A DNA stretch of 64,000 nucleotides from the NCBI RefSeq assembly GCF_029784155.1, contig NC_073693.1, forward strand, positions 356,070,591-356,134,590, read 5' to 3'. The notes beneath the pieces were generated by a model, which worked only from the letters and a program-made list of their open reading frames with translations, made no database searches and was not told the DNA's origin. This document shows positions 36,290 to 47,950 of the stretch, piece after piece. Every line of letters starts with the position of its first letter. The stretch's first letter is position 1. The stretch comes from Uranotaenia lowii (taxonomy: Eukaryota; Arthropoda; Insecta; Diptera; Culicidae). The position numbers and the translations under genes were made by a program.

Positions 36290-38872
36290 ATAGAATACGA
36301 CATAATAGGATAAACGACGACAGAAGACAATAAAAGTCGATAAAAGATGATAAACGACGGTTAAAGACTATGAAAGGCGGAACATATGTTTCATGAATAG
36401 TAAAATCGATAAAAGTCGATGAAAAAAGAAAAACTTCAAAAATGCCAATTAGAAAAGTTTGTAACTTTTGATTTTCAATTTTCTTCGTTTCTGTTATTTT
36501 ATCATCTGTAATTTTTTTTTCATTCTTTCCTTCTTTGTAATTTTTGGCAATTTTTTTTTAGTAATTTCGTAAATTTGTCAATTATTCAAGGTTTATTTTG
36601 TAATAATTTTGGTGTTTTTGTTAAAAAAATGTCATTTTTATTATTTTATCGTCTTCATCATTTCTTTAAAACGATCAACGACGATAACCGACAATTAACG
36701 ATGATAGAAGACGATAAAAGACGATAAAAGAAGATAAAAGACGATAAAAGACAATAAAAGATGATAAAAGACGATAAAAGGCCATAAAAGAAGATAAAAG
36801 ACTATAAAAGACGATAAAGACTATATAAGACAACAAAAAACCTTAAAAGACGATGGTAAACATTAAAAGACGACAAAAGACGGTGAAAGAGGATAAAAGA
36901 CGAAAAGTTACGATAAAAGACTATTGAAATACAATAAAAAAACGATGAAAGAAGAAAAATAGACGTTCAAATTCGGAAAGACGATAAAATAGGAAATACT
37001 TCAAAAATAAGAATAAAAATCTTTGTCTATTTTGATTTTTAAATTTTCATCGTTTTTTTTAATTTCTTCTCGTTTGTGTCAATTTAGACATTTTTCTATA
37101 ATTTTTTTCAATTTTCTGTGATTTTTTTTCAATTTTCTCGTTTTGATAAAAGACTATGAAAGACGAAATTTTATCATTTTTGACATTTTTATCAATTTTA
37201 AATTTTGTGGTTTTGTCAAATTTGTTTTGTGTCTTTTTTTATTCGTACCATTTTTGTAATACGATGAATGATGATAAACGACGATAAAAGATGATGAAAG
37301 GCGATAGAACAAAACGAAACAACAAACAAAACAAAATGATGAACGACGATAAAAAACGATGAAAAGGGACAAAAGACGAAAATTTACGACAATAGACCAT
37401 TAAAATACGATAAAAACGATGAAAGAAGATAAAAGTCGTTGAAATTCGGTAAAAGACGATGAAAGAAGAAAAGCTTCAAAAATTCCAATAAAAATCTTTG
37501 GAAATTTTGGAAATGTTTCATTTTTGTAGAACGATCGACGACGATAACCAACGATAAAAGACGATAAAAGACGATGAAAGGCGATCAAAGACGACAAAAA
37601 CGATTGAATATGATCAATGAAAAGTAAAAACGATAAAAAAAAAGTGAACGTTAAAGGATGATGAAAGAAGAAAAACTTCAAAAGTTCGAATTAAAAGTTT
37701 TGTAAGTTAAGATTTTTCAGTTTTCTTCGTTTTTATCATCTTAATAATTTTTGACATTTTATTTTCATTTTTGACATTTTATTTTCATTTTTGACATACT
37801 TAACTTCTTTTTTTTCAATTTGATAAACGACGATAAAAAAACGATAAAGTATGATAAAAACGATAAAAACGGCAAATATCTATAAAAGACGGTTAAAAGA
37901 CAATACGATGAAAGACGATAAAAGACGATGAAAGACGATAGAAGACAATAAAAGACAATATAAGACGATAAACGACGATAAAAGGATAAAATTTGATCAA
38001 TGATAAGTAAAAACGATGAAAGACGATCTAACGTTAAAGGATGATGAAAGAAGAATAACTAAAATAAATCGAATAAAAATCTTTGTAAGTTAAGGTTTTT
38101 CAATTTTCTTCGTTTTTATCATTTTAATCATTTTTGACATTTTATTTTCTTTTTAGACATACTTAACTTCTTTTTTTTCAATTTTGTCGTTGAGTCGTTT
38201 TCTTGTTCTGACATTTTTGTCAATTGTGCCATTTTTACCTTTATCATTTTTATAATACGATAAACGATGATAAACGACGATGCAAGATGATAAAAAACGA
38301 TAAGGAACGACAAAAGACAATTAAAAACAGTAAAAGAATATAAAAGACATTAAAAAAGGATAAAGAGACGATAAAAGATGATAAAAGACAATAAAAGACG
38401 ATAAAAGACGATGAAAGATAAAACGATAAAACCGTTAAAAGACGATAAAATACGATAAAATACGATAAAATACGATAAAAACGATACAAGACGATAAAAG
38501 ACGATAAAAGACGATAATAGACGAAAAAAGGCGATTAAAGATAAGACAATAAAAGACGTTAAAAGATGATAAAAGACGATAAACGACGAAAAAAGACGTT
38601 TAAAGATGGTAAAAGATGATAAAAAACGATAAAAGACAATGAGAGACGATAAAAGACAATGAAATACGATTAAATGACGATAAAAACGATGAATGACGAT
38701 GAAATAAGATAAAACTCATAAAAGCGGTAAAAGACTATTAAAATACGATAAAAAAAGATGGAAGTAGATAAATGACGATAAAATTCGGTCGAAGACGATA
38801 CAAGAAGAAAAACTTAAAAAAATCGAATTAACTTTTTTGTATATTTCTTTTTTTTATATTTTCTCCGTTTTT
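36290..38872. repeat. 10-bp satellite (GATAAAAGAC)n with embedded modules, copy 2
   Basis: Same structure as 12,230-14,480 but longer and with more modules, near 36,426, 36,991, 37,465 (partial), 37,666, 38,049 and 38,803. The segments around 37,600-37,830 and 37,990-38,180 are a tandem duplication that includes the module and the T-rich tail after it. Confidence 0.9.
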
Positions 38873-39558
38873 GTTATTTTTTTATTTTTTGTCAATTCTG
38901 ACATTATTTTTCTCCTTTTTTGTATTTTTCCAATTTTGTCGTTTTTTCTCTTTTGTTATTTTTGTAATCGGTATCATTTTTGTCAACTTCCATTCTTTTA
39001 TCTTTGTCATTTTTGTATTTTTCCGTTATTTCGTTCATTTGTCGATTTTGTAATCTTTGAGTTTATTCAGTGATCATTTTTATGTTTTTGTTTAAAAAAA
39101 TTTCAAGTTAGAGTTTCTGCTCATTTTTTTGCCACTCTTTTGGTTTTTGTTATTTTTCAATATATTTTTTTTTTAATTTTCAAGATTGATTTGAAGATTT
39201 ATTTCTGTGTCAAATTTTGTCGTTTTGCGTTGTTGTTATAATGTGTTTGTTATTTGTGATAGTTTCGATGTTTTTGTTTAAAATATTTTCAAGTTAAAGA
39301 TTTGAGTTTGCTCATTTTTTTTTGCCAGACTTTAACTTAGTTTTTTTTTCGTTTTTTGTGATCATTTTGATATTTTTGTTTAAAAATGTTCAAGTAAGGT
39401 TTTTAGCTCATTTTTTGCAACTCTTGTAGTTTTTGTCAATGTATATATTTTTTTTTATTTTCGATATTGATTTGAAGATTTCCGTTTAAATTTTGTCGTT
39501 TTGCGTGGTTGCTGATTTTTTTTTTAATTTCGTTTCTCATGTTTCTTTTTTTTTTTTT
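38873..39558. other. T-rich spacer of block C, copy 2
   Basis: T-rich sequence with TTTTTGTCA-like words and internally repeated segments around 39,180-39,230 and 39,470-39,510 (GATTTGAAGATTT followed by AAATTTTGTCGTTTTGCG). No gene seen. Confidence 0.6.
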
Positions 39559-40149
39559 TTTTTTTGAAAGTTTAATGGCATTGCGGTGAACTTGATACTA
39601 CGAAAATTCTTGATAGAAGAATTGAAGATTGAAATTAAATGACGGATAGACAAAGCAGATGCTTAATAGAAGAAAATTGAAAGATGTTGAAAATGAGCCA
39701 AGAGCATATTTTATGGAAAGCTTCAAAGGTGCGTTCTAGACCCTTTGTCCCACATCAATTGAATGGCTGAGAGAAGTAATAGCGAGAGGCGCAATTACGT
39801 TCACCCATACATCCAACCCGATGGATTGGTAAAGCACGTGCTTCCCAATCGGACTCCGATTGGGAAGCACGTGCTTTACCAATCCATCGGTTTGGATGTA
39901 TGGGTGAACGTAATTGCGCCTCTCGCTATTACTTCTCTCAGCCATTCAATTGATGTGGGACAAAGGGTCTAGAACGCACCTTTGAAGCTTTCCATAAAAT
40001 ATGCTCTTGGCTCATTTTCAACATCTTTCAATTTTCTTCTATTAAGCATCTGCAATGTCTATCCGTCATTTAATTTCAATCTTCAATTCTTCTATCAAGA
40101 ATTTTCGTAGTATCAAGTTCACCGCAATGCCATTAAACTTTCAAAAAAA
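39559..40149. repeat. 591-bp near-perfect palindrome
   Basis: Two ~295-bp arms are reverse complements about a single central base at 39,854. By eye there are only about three mismatches and no net indel (for example GACAAAGCAG against GACATTGCAG). The central part carries GCACGTGC, an E-box-like palindrome, in each arm. The equivalent place in copy 1 (about 14,970) lacks it, so it is an insertion. No open frame is meaningful: both strands encode essentially the same 69 residues by symmetry. It may be a foldback/MITE-type element, a hairpin-derived insertion, or an inverted-repeat sequencing or assembly artefact. Confidence 0.95.
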
Positions 40150-41240
40150 TAATAATCAACGGTGACTATTCGTTAAAAAGAATTTCTCAAGTTTTATAAG
40201 ATAGCTTTTTTTTTAAATAAGTTCTGACATTTTTGACAGATTTTCAGATATTTTTAAGCCTTTAAGAAATTAAATTCAAGTCTTTTTGAGCCTTAGACTT
40301 GTTTGAAAGTTTGTTCCCTCTTGAGTTTTATATTTGTTTTTCAATCTTTTCAGTTTTTGGAGGCTTTTGTGTCTATTGTGCGAAGTTTTAAATGTTTTTA
40401 GTTTCATGTCTGTCTTGAATTTTGATATTTTCTTTGGTTTTGAGCCTTTTGTGTCTTTTGAGTATATCGAGAATTTTGAGGCTGGTGAATTTCCTGGGCC
40501 TTTTATTTATGTTGAATATTTGAGTTGCCTTTTTAGTCCTTTTCGACCTTTTAAGTTTAAGTTTTTTGTTTAATCGTTTGAGTTTTTTGAAGATTTTCTA
40601 AGAGTAGTCTATGAGTCTTAAGAAACTTTTGAATCCTTTTTGAGTTTTTTAGTCTTTTGTCAACCTTTTTCGAAATAACCGGACCAGTCGATAATATATT
40701 TAAACAATTTCATGACCTGTTACAAATGTATTCACTTAAAATGTTTTTGGTAAACTTAAAAAACGAAATGATCCAAGATCTTATTGATGATCTCGATTCT
40801 GGTCTGAACATTAATCGTGGTCCTGATTCTGATTTTGCACAAAAATCATCCTGATTTTTATCTTGATTCAGATCCTGATCCTGATCGTCATCTTGATCCT
40901 GATCATAAATTCAGATCCTGTTCCTGGTTTTCGACCTTTATACTGATTAAGATCCTGAATCAAATCCGGATATAAACTGTGATTCTGATCCTTATTCTGG
41001 TTCTAATTCTAATTCTGATAATAATTCTGATCCTGATCCTTATCTTGGATCTGGTCCTGATCTTAATCCTTATCCTAATTAAAAATATAATCCTCTTTCC
41101 GCTCCTTAAAATTATCCAGAGCTCGATTCAGATTAAGATCATGATTCTTATTTTTATTCTGATTCTGATCCAGTTCCTAATCCTGATTTTAATCTTGATC
41201 CTATTATTCATCCAGTTTCTGACAGAACTGATTTGAAATG
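40150..41240. other. Blocks C and D, copy 2 (AT-rich, GATCCT repeat)
   Basis: The continuation of block C matches about 15,000-15,300. Block D (40,860-41,220) is a degenerate TGATCC/TTCTGA repeat about twice as long as in copy 1. No gene seen. Confidence 0.7.
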
Positions 41241-41299
41241 TCATCTCAATAGGTAAAACAGTTTCGTGACGCCAAACTATTCGTGACTTTTATTTTTTT

Positions 41300-42620
41300 T
41301 TGTAGTATTGTCGTAAAACGTAATTCTACGTGTAAAACAATGAATAAACAAGATTATATAATATATGAAAGTCGATGCTTTATTCGTATTACATTAATTC
41401 AAAATCTAAAGTATGAAATATAAAATTTGAAATTTGAACTCTGACACCGGAAATTTAAATCCGATAATCTAAATTGACAATTTCGAAGTAAACAGAATAA
41501 ATCATGATTCTTCCAAGAGGTAAGCGACTTTATCTTTGTCTCAGAAACAGCGAAAAAAATCGAACATCACTTCAGGGTATTATGATATCCAAAAAACTAG
41601 AACATTTCACCCGACGCCCATAATATTTATTCCAAAATAGAACGACACTTGAAATTGTAGCAAAAGCTCACTCCCTCGACGCGTCCCATCATCGGGGGCT
41701 GACAACGGCGACGTCTCGCGTTTAAATGAATAAAAAATGAGACGCTCTGTCGTCTTCTCGTTCAAAATTCGCTACTGCCTTCAAGCTTTTACGACGACGT
41801 CGTCGTCTTTTCAAGCTTTTCATGGGGCTACCAAACAAACGCCTGAAAGTAGACTGTAGCTCTAGCTTCGATGCCGTCGACATCGATTCGCTTTTTTTTT
41901 TTTTTAAATAAACTGGACCGTGCCGTGTCTTGTCTCGATGAAACTTAAAACAGCCAAATGCAAACCGGGTGTCAGATAAGCAGCAGCACGGCCAAAACCT
42001 TTTACGCTTATTTTCTCGATGAGATAAGACCAGAAAAGTACCGCTGCTGAAAGAAAAAAAAATGGAAGATTCCTTCGTCTTCAAGCCCACCCAACGAATT
42101 TTTGACTGCTCTGCTCTGCTGCCGATGCTCGGGTTGGTTTAAGTTCGGTTGATTGTAATTTACGATAAACTTTGGCCATAAAATTCGGTATAAATCAACC
42201 TCAGGACGACGCGAAGAAATTGTCGTATTTTTCGACTTTTATTTCGTTGTTTCCCCGCGCCCTCCTTAACCTTAACCCCCAACCCAAAACCAAACGCAAA
42301 CTGGGTCTAGTTTTTTTTCCTCCTTCTTCTAACGCCATTTTTCCGACGGGTCATGGTTGGTTTGTGTTTTGTGGCGACCCATCGGGTGGAAAATTGGGAA
42401 ACCTTTGACATTGCTCATTGCCGGCTCCGAAAAACTTACCCGAAGAGAGCTGATTTTCCCATTCAATTAGTTTTGGTCCGTCAGTTACGACGATAGTCGA
42501 GCGCGGTTCAAAGTTTTCCACTGACCGAAGAAAGCAGATTCCGATGTTTGCAAACACTTTCAAATTAGATCGTTTTGTATTTTATGAGAATCAAGTCCAT
42601 GAGAATTTTTTTTTGTGTAA
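41300..42620 (-). repeat. Block E, copy 2 (inverted)
   Basis: Reverse complement of 15,560-16,840 while the sequence on both sides remains in direct orientation relative to copy 1. The boundaries lie at poly-T/A tracts near 41,290-41,300 and 42,605-42,615. As in copy 1, the frames present are not preserved between copies. Confidence 0.88.
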
Positions 42621-42877
42621 TATGAATTTATATTTTCATGAATGAATAAACGAAAGAAACATCAATTTTCCAATCAATGCCAATATCATAATAAAAAATA
42701 TTTACCCTGATGTTTTAGTCAACCCATTCAACATTTCATCGATTCGTTCTCGATGGTTCGATGGTTCTTATTGTATAACTATGAAGTTCTCAGTTGAATG
42801 ATGTGAGAATATGATTGGCGACCGTCAAAAATTGCACATTGATATTTGTTATCTTTATTCGACTTAGGTTCAACTCG

Positions 42878-42941
42878 AAAAAGAGACCTTATCAAGGTAC
42901 TTTTTCCATGCTTTAAAAATACTTTGATAAGGTCTCTTTTT
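42878..42941. repeat. Inverted repeat (18-19 bp arms)
   Basis: The arms at 42,878-42,895 and 42,923-42,941 (AAAAAGAGACCTTATCAA and its reverse complement) have a loop that itself continues with imperfect pairing. It lies in the segment of copy 2 with no clear match in copy 1. Possible small foldback element. Confidence 0.8.
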
Positions 42942-43532
42942 CTAACCAAAAACAAAATATAGTTTTAATGAAAGAATACTGCACAAAAAATGAAATGACG
43001 ACAAGATAAATTTTCGGATTGTAAACTGATTGAATAAGAGCAAAGAGTTAATGAGTGATTGACTATTAACTGTTAAAAGAGACATTTTTATTTTTAAATT
43101 CTCTTGAAATTGACGGCTTGTGAAATATAAATTTACGACACTAATGTTTTGTTTTTTTTTTCCTTTTCAGGTAAGTGCTCAACGATGAACGAATCGGAAA
43201 TATTCTGCATTTTCTGGTTTTCCTCAAGTTCCTAGGTATTTTGTATGAACAGATCAAACCCGTGTATTACATGACACATTCTATGCACTTGCGTCCTGAG
43301 AGTCGAAATTTTCAAATATCCAGCCCCAAATGACTAAGCATTAATTTTTAGACATCGGACCAGTTGTTTCCGAGGTGCATCTGCGCAAAATTCTGTCGTC
43401 ACGTCACGCATTAAAAAAAAACAGGTGTAAATTCAGACTACTGGTACAGAACATCAATCTTGCGGAACTAAATGAAAAGCACTCAGGGAAGAAAAGATAG
43501 ATTGTTGGTGTTTTAGATAACATTTTTTCAAT

Positions 43533-46500
43533 TTAACCTTGTCGCAAGGCAAATCTGACAAACCGCTTCTGTACACGTTCAATCCTCAAGATCCAACTTA
43601 GTTGATACGGAGCCCAAACTACAGCAGCATGCTCAGTTATAGATCTGACGAGGGCGCAGTACAGTGATTTTAAGCACAAAGGATCTTTGAATTCACGTGA
43701 CACTTTGGTGATGAAGCCGAGCTGACGATTCGCTTTGTTGATAACTGAAGAGCGTTGACTGTTGAAAGTGAGCTGCGCATCAAGGATCACGCCAAGATCA
43801 TCCACTTCAAAGACCCTTTTCAAAAACTGGCTGCCGATACTATAGTCATAAGGGATCGGTGTCTTATTCCGGTGAAAAGTTATCACAGAGCATTTTGACA
43901 CTGACTGTTAGTTTGTTCAGTCTACACCATTCATCAAACTGGTTCAGCAGAGATTGGAGGCGAATGCAATCAGCAGTACATTCCACTGGCAGAAATATTT
44001 TAAGGTCATCAGCGTAACCAATTTTCGATCCGTCTTCTAGGCTTGTAATCAAATCGTTATAAAATAGCGCAAATAATAATGGCCCCAAATTACTCCCTTG
44101 AGGGACGCCAGATCGATTGGTAAAAGGATATGAAATGCTAGTGCCGTACTTGATCCTTATGCAGCGCTCGGTAAGAAAGGATTTCAGCCAAGCAATCATG
44201 TTGTCATGAATGCCAAGCTTGGCAAGCTTAGCGAGCAAAATCTTATGGTCAATCGCGTCAAAAGCGGCTTTGATATTTGTATACACCGCATCGACTTGTT
44301 TTTTTATTTTCCAACAGATTGAGGCAAAACGACGTGTATTCTACGAGGTTAGTACTCACCGATCTACCAGGCATGAAACCATGCTGTTCAGGTGCGATGT
44401 ACTGCGATGAAGCGCGTAAAAGGGCTTGACCAACAATTATTTCAAAGAGCTTAGACCCTGCAGACAAACTGGTAATACCACGATATTGCTTAACGTCTCG
44501 ACGATCGCCATTTTTGTACACCGGAAACATAAACGAATTTTTCCATTTGTCTGGAAACTTTCTTTGCTGGAATGATCTGTTGTAGATTTTAGCCAGAGGC
44601 AAGGAAAGAGCTTCGATGCAGCGACGATAGATAACAGCTGGAATCCCATCAGGTCCAGGAGCAAATGAGCTTTTAAGCTTTTTCGCAGAGCGCTCAATAA
44701 GATCTTGATTAATTTCAAAAGTATTCAAGTCAAAAACATCGACAGGTACATGATTGATGGCTTCACTGCACTCTCTTTCGGATGAAACGGTGTTCAGAAA
44801 AACTGACTTGAAATGCTCTGCAAATAAGTTGCAACAGGTATCTGGGGAGTTACCGACAGCATCATTGTAGAAAACGGAAGTAGGTAAACAGCTCGTTTTA
44901 CGTTTTGCGTTTACGAAAGTCCAAAAACTTCGCGGGTTACTGCGTAAACTAGATTGTAAGCGTAGGACGTGAAGCTTATACAACGATGCGTTTAGTCTAC
45001 GGTTGAAAATCCTCTGTTCGATTTTTTCTCAGTCTGCGAAGACAAGCATTTTTTTCCCGTCGTAGTTGCCGCAAGGTGGGCGTGCTCCAAGCGGGTGTCA
45101 TAGGCGCTTTAAATCTGGGAACGTGCGAATTAAACCAGGTACAGATCAAGTTGCAGAACGATTCTGTCATAGCATCAACTGATGAGTCTCCGAAAACTGC
45201 ATCCCAGTCAACACTGTTCAAGTATTGAAAGAGCAACGAAAAGTCCGTTTTTCGGAAATTTAAAGGCTTATTCCTAGGTTCGGAGGTGTTTCGAGAACCG
45301 TAATTGGTAGACATAGCAGCAGGTAAATCGAAGACGATAGGTGGGTGATGTATGTCTATCGGTACGAGCACATCGGGAGCATTTCTAGTTACAATTAGTT
45401 CCTCACTTGAGCCAAAAACAAGATCCAGTATCCGTCCGAGATGATTGCTGATAGCATTGAATTGATTCAGATTGAGCGAATTCATTCCATCGATCAATGA
45501 GGCGGCGGAAGCACTGATAGGTGTAACATTCAAGAGTTTTGCACCTGCATCACTCGCCTCCCACAACAAACGAGGTTGGTTATAATCGCCACATACCAAG
45601 ACGGACTCCTCAGCAGAAGCACGGGTGCACAACTCGCGTACGGTGGCCACATGGGACTCCAAAATGTGCATACAATTACTTTTGTCAGGAGGCACATATA
45701 TGGCACAGAAAATAAAAATTTTCCCGTTGATGTTCGCTGCAACACTGACTTGTTCTAAATCATATCCGCTATCAGTGGTGACAAAGCTGCTCACGTGGTG
45801 TTGTTTAACAGCAATCAAAACTCCACCAAAGCATTTTTTTAAACTATTTCGCGTGCTGCGTGTGGTAACTTTCTTTCGGGAATACATTTCAATTCATATT
45901 CCATTTTTTTCGTTCCAATTAGGTTCCATTTTTGAAAACACTTATCCTCCAGCAAAACACTCTAACCTTCCTTCTCGAAAATAGAATCTAGAATGGTCAT
46001 CCCCATCTGTTCACCCGCAAATCTGACATGCCAGATCACTCTCTCCGGTCACGCATTCATCCATCCAACTAATCTCTCACGAAGCACTCAAACCTTCTCT
46101 TAGAGATTTACACGCTCTAATCGCATGCTCTGCTTTTAAATCATTTTTTTGTACGCTGTAAACTTGAATCAATCAGCTTTGGTAAAATAACCTTCTTACG
46201 CATCCAAACATTTGAGTAAATGACAAAATTTGAAGTAATTATATTGAGCAGTGAAATCAGGTTAATTTTACTTCGTTTTAGTTTATGTTTTTCAATATTA
46301 TTCTTTTTCTCAAGACATATCTACCACACTGCGGTCGCATCGAAACACTGAGTACCTATTGCCGAATAGTTGAGCAGTATTGATCGAATCAGTCAAGCCA
46401 GTTTCGGTCAAAATGATGACATCGTAGCTGCAATCGATAGTTGCCAGATAGAAGTCCTCTGTTTTAGTGCGTAGGCCCCGAACGTTTTGGTAATAGCACC

Positions 46501-47131
46501 AAGCTGCCTCGTTGGGTTGAGTAGACGGAGTCCTGTTCGATGCAAGGCTAGAAGGCAAAAATGCATCACAGGGTGAAGTGCTCGGAACAGACGAATACTT
46601 GCTGTAACTTTTCAATTGGAAGCCTCCTCCTGAACCACCTGACCGATCAACGGGACGACTTGTAACAGAAACAGTCGGTCGTTGGTGGCCAGAGAAGAGA
46701 GCTTCCGAATTGACATGAGTAATGATGCGTCCCGAAGTCCAATTACAATTTACCGGAACACCCTCGGTAGCCGGGTTTTCGTCGGCAGTAGGCTGCAGCA
46801 GTAAGTTGCCATCAACATGTATTGATTCATCGTCACGGGCAAAACTGAGTACATTCGACGCATACGATGCGTGGCTGGAAAGTTTAGATGCATGACGGAA
46901 GGGAAATCTTAAAACAGACGAATACTTGCCATTGCATGGCAATTGGAAGCCTCCCCCTGAACCACCTGACCGATAAACGGGACGACTTGTAACAGGAACG
47001 ATCGGCCTTAGGTGGTCAGAGAAAAGAACTTCCGAATTGGCATGAGTGGTGCGTCCCGGTGTCCAATAGATATTCGCTGGCGGTTGATTACAGTTGAGGA
47101 CCACGAAACTGCTTCGAGTTGTAGTCCACAA
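43533..47131 (-). pseudogene. Non-LTR ORF2 (endonuclease-reverse transcriptase), disrupted
   Basis: From the N-terminus, in order. A ~200-residue extension contains an in-frame tandem duplication (46,591-46,741 against 46,918-47,067). The endonuclease starts at QNVRGLRTK with TETG (catalytic Glu), is broken at about 46,314 by an insertion and resumes at 45,887. It then shows GDYNQP, LDLVF and DIHHPP. The RT follows with APGPDGIP, AFDAID, SGVPQGSNLGPLLF and the YADD catalytic box. Frameshifts lie near 44,260-44,286 and 43,864-43,901. The last recognisable residues are in RVQKRFVRFALRQ, short of the usual C-terminus. No ATG precedes the endonuclease, so ORF2 may have been translated by re-initiation or read-through after ORF1. 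Confidence 0.88.
45888..46314. mobile_element. ~427-bp insertion of unknown type inside ORF2
   Basis: This segment splits the endonuclease domain. It is flanked by ACAT at 45,884-45,887 and 46,315-46,318, a likely 4-bp target duplication. Removing the insert plus one ACAT brings the two halves of the endonuclease into the same frame with no missing codon. The ends show neither obvious terminal inverted repeats nor a poly-A tail, so I cannot name the class. It contains CACTCTCTCCGGTCACGCAT-like sequence resembling words in 48,240-48,450. Confidence 0.7.
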
Positions 47132-47834
47132 ATTCCCGGAAATATAATCCCTTAGGCCAAGAATCAGGATTCAATGCTTTCTGTTTCAAATCCGGAGAAA
47201 AGCCGACTTTGAACGATATGAACCGGTAAGAGCTAATATCACTTCCTCTTGAGACCAATTTGACGACATTAACATCCTCCACGCCAAGATTAGCATTGAC
47301 CATGGCCTTGACAGCATCTTCTGTGACATCAGGTTTGATGCGTGACAAGTAAATCCACACCAACTTGGAGTTCTCGTCGTCACACAGTGGAACGGAAACT
47401 AAGTCGGTTGAGGTCTGTCTAGATCCAAGTTGGCACGGTTCAGCAGAAACAGCATCTGGGGCTCGTATACGTTTTAATGGACGTCTTAGCTCAGGCGTGG
47501 GCGTAGACTTGTTCCACAGAGGGGTACGGATAGGCCTCGGGGCGAGTTGCTGAATGTCAGAGCGCCTTTCGGTTATCGCACTTGTAAGTTTCTCTAGTGC
47601 GTTTGTTTCAACCGGAGAATTAAATGCCATTGAACGGTAGGTTGGGTTTGTTATCAAAGCAGCGCAGTCGTCACAAAACCAGAAGACATTTTTGGACATT
47701 GCATCAATTTGCCTTGCCAAACTCTTCGACACACCGGAGCAAACTATATGAAATCGCTTGCCGCAAGCACCTTTGCAAGCAATTTGCTCGATTCCGGTTA
47801 TCGCTTCACTGCAAGTCGAGCAGATGTTATCCAT
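47088..47834 (-). CDS. Non-LTR retrotransposon ORF1 with PHD-type zinc finger
   Basis: Of non-LTR type, ORF1 is expected to bind element RNA and form particles with it. The intact frame has its first ATG at 47,832-47,834 (248 codons); the frame stays open 18 codons further upstream without an ATG. Near the N-terminus is a C4HC3 pattern: C-x2-C-x11-C-x3-C-x4-H-x2-C-x21-C-x2-C, ending FWFCDDC, which fits a PHD finger. The C-terminal part (about residues 145 onward) looks like a degenerate RNA-binding-type fold (VWIYLSRIKPDVTEDAVKAM, then YRFISFKVGF). This ORF is uninterrupted although ORF2 is broken. It overlaps the ORF2 frame by about 44 bp. Confidence 0.82.
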   Translation of the reverse strand: MDNICSTCSEAITGIEQIACKGACGKRFHIVCSGVSKSLARQIDAMSKNVFWFCDDCAALITNPTYRSMAFNSPVETNALEKLTSAITERRSDIQQLAPRPIRTPLWNKSTPTPELRRPLKRIRAPDAVSAEPCQLGSRQTSTDLVSVPLCDDENSKLVWIYLSRIKPDVTEDAVKAMVNANLGVEDVNVVKLVSRGSDISSYRFISFKVGFSPDLKQKALNPDSWPKGLYFREFVDYNSKQFRGPQL

Positions 47835-47950
47835 TGCGCCTACAGGTATGCAATAAAATGCTCGGTTCGAAAGAGCTGGTGGTGCCAAATTTTACTACCA
47901 GATGTCGCTTCAGTAGAAAAAAAACGAACTGGGTGTTTACACAAATGTCT

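Larger units (their letters stand above)
43533..47950 (-). mobile_element. Non-LTR retrotransposon, CR1/Jockey lineage, degraded
   Basis: A two-ORF element on the minus strand: ORF1 with a PHD-type zinc finger, and ORF2 with an AP-type endonuclease followed by reverse transcriptase. It is inactive: ORF2 has two frameshifts and a ~427-bp insertion. The reading ends just past the RT with no recognisable 3' tail, so the 3' end is missing or rearranged. It belongs to a ~7-kb stretch (about 43,270-50,500) absent from copy 1. The clade is uncertain: a PHD-bearing ORF1 suggests CR1-like, but parts of the RT resemble Jockey-group elements. Confidence 0.88.

Noticed and set aside
39736..39972. 69-codon frames on both strands of the palindrome
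   Set aside because: The same sequence read twice by symmetry. No start context or homolog recognised.
16061..42090. 63- and 122-codon frames in block E copies (16,061-16,252 and 41,722-42,090 minus)
   Set aside because: They lie in different frames of homologous sequence, so the frame is not conserved.
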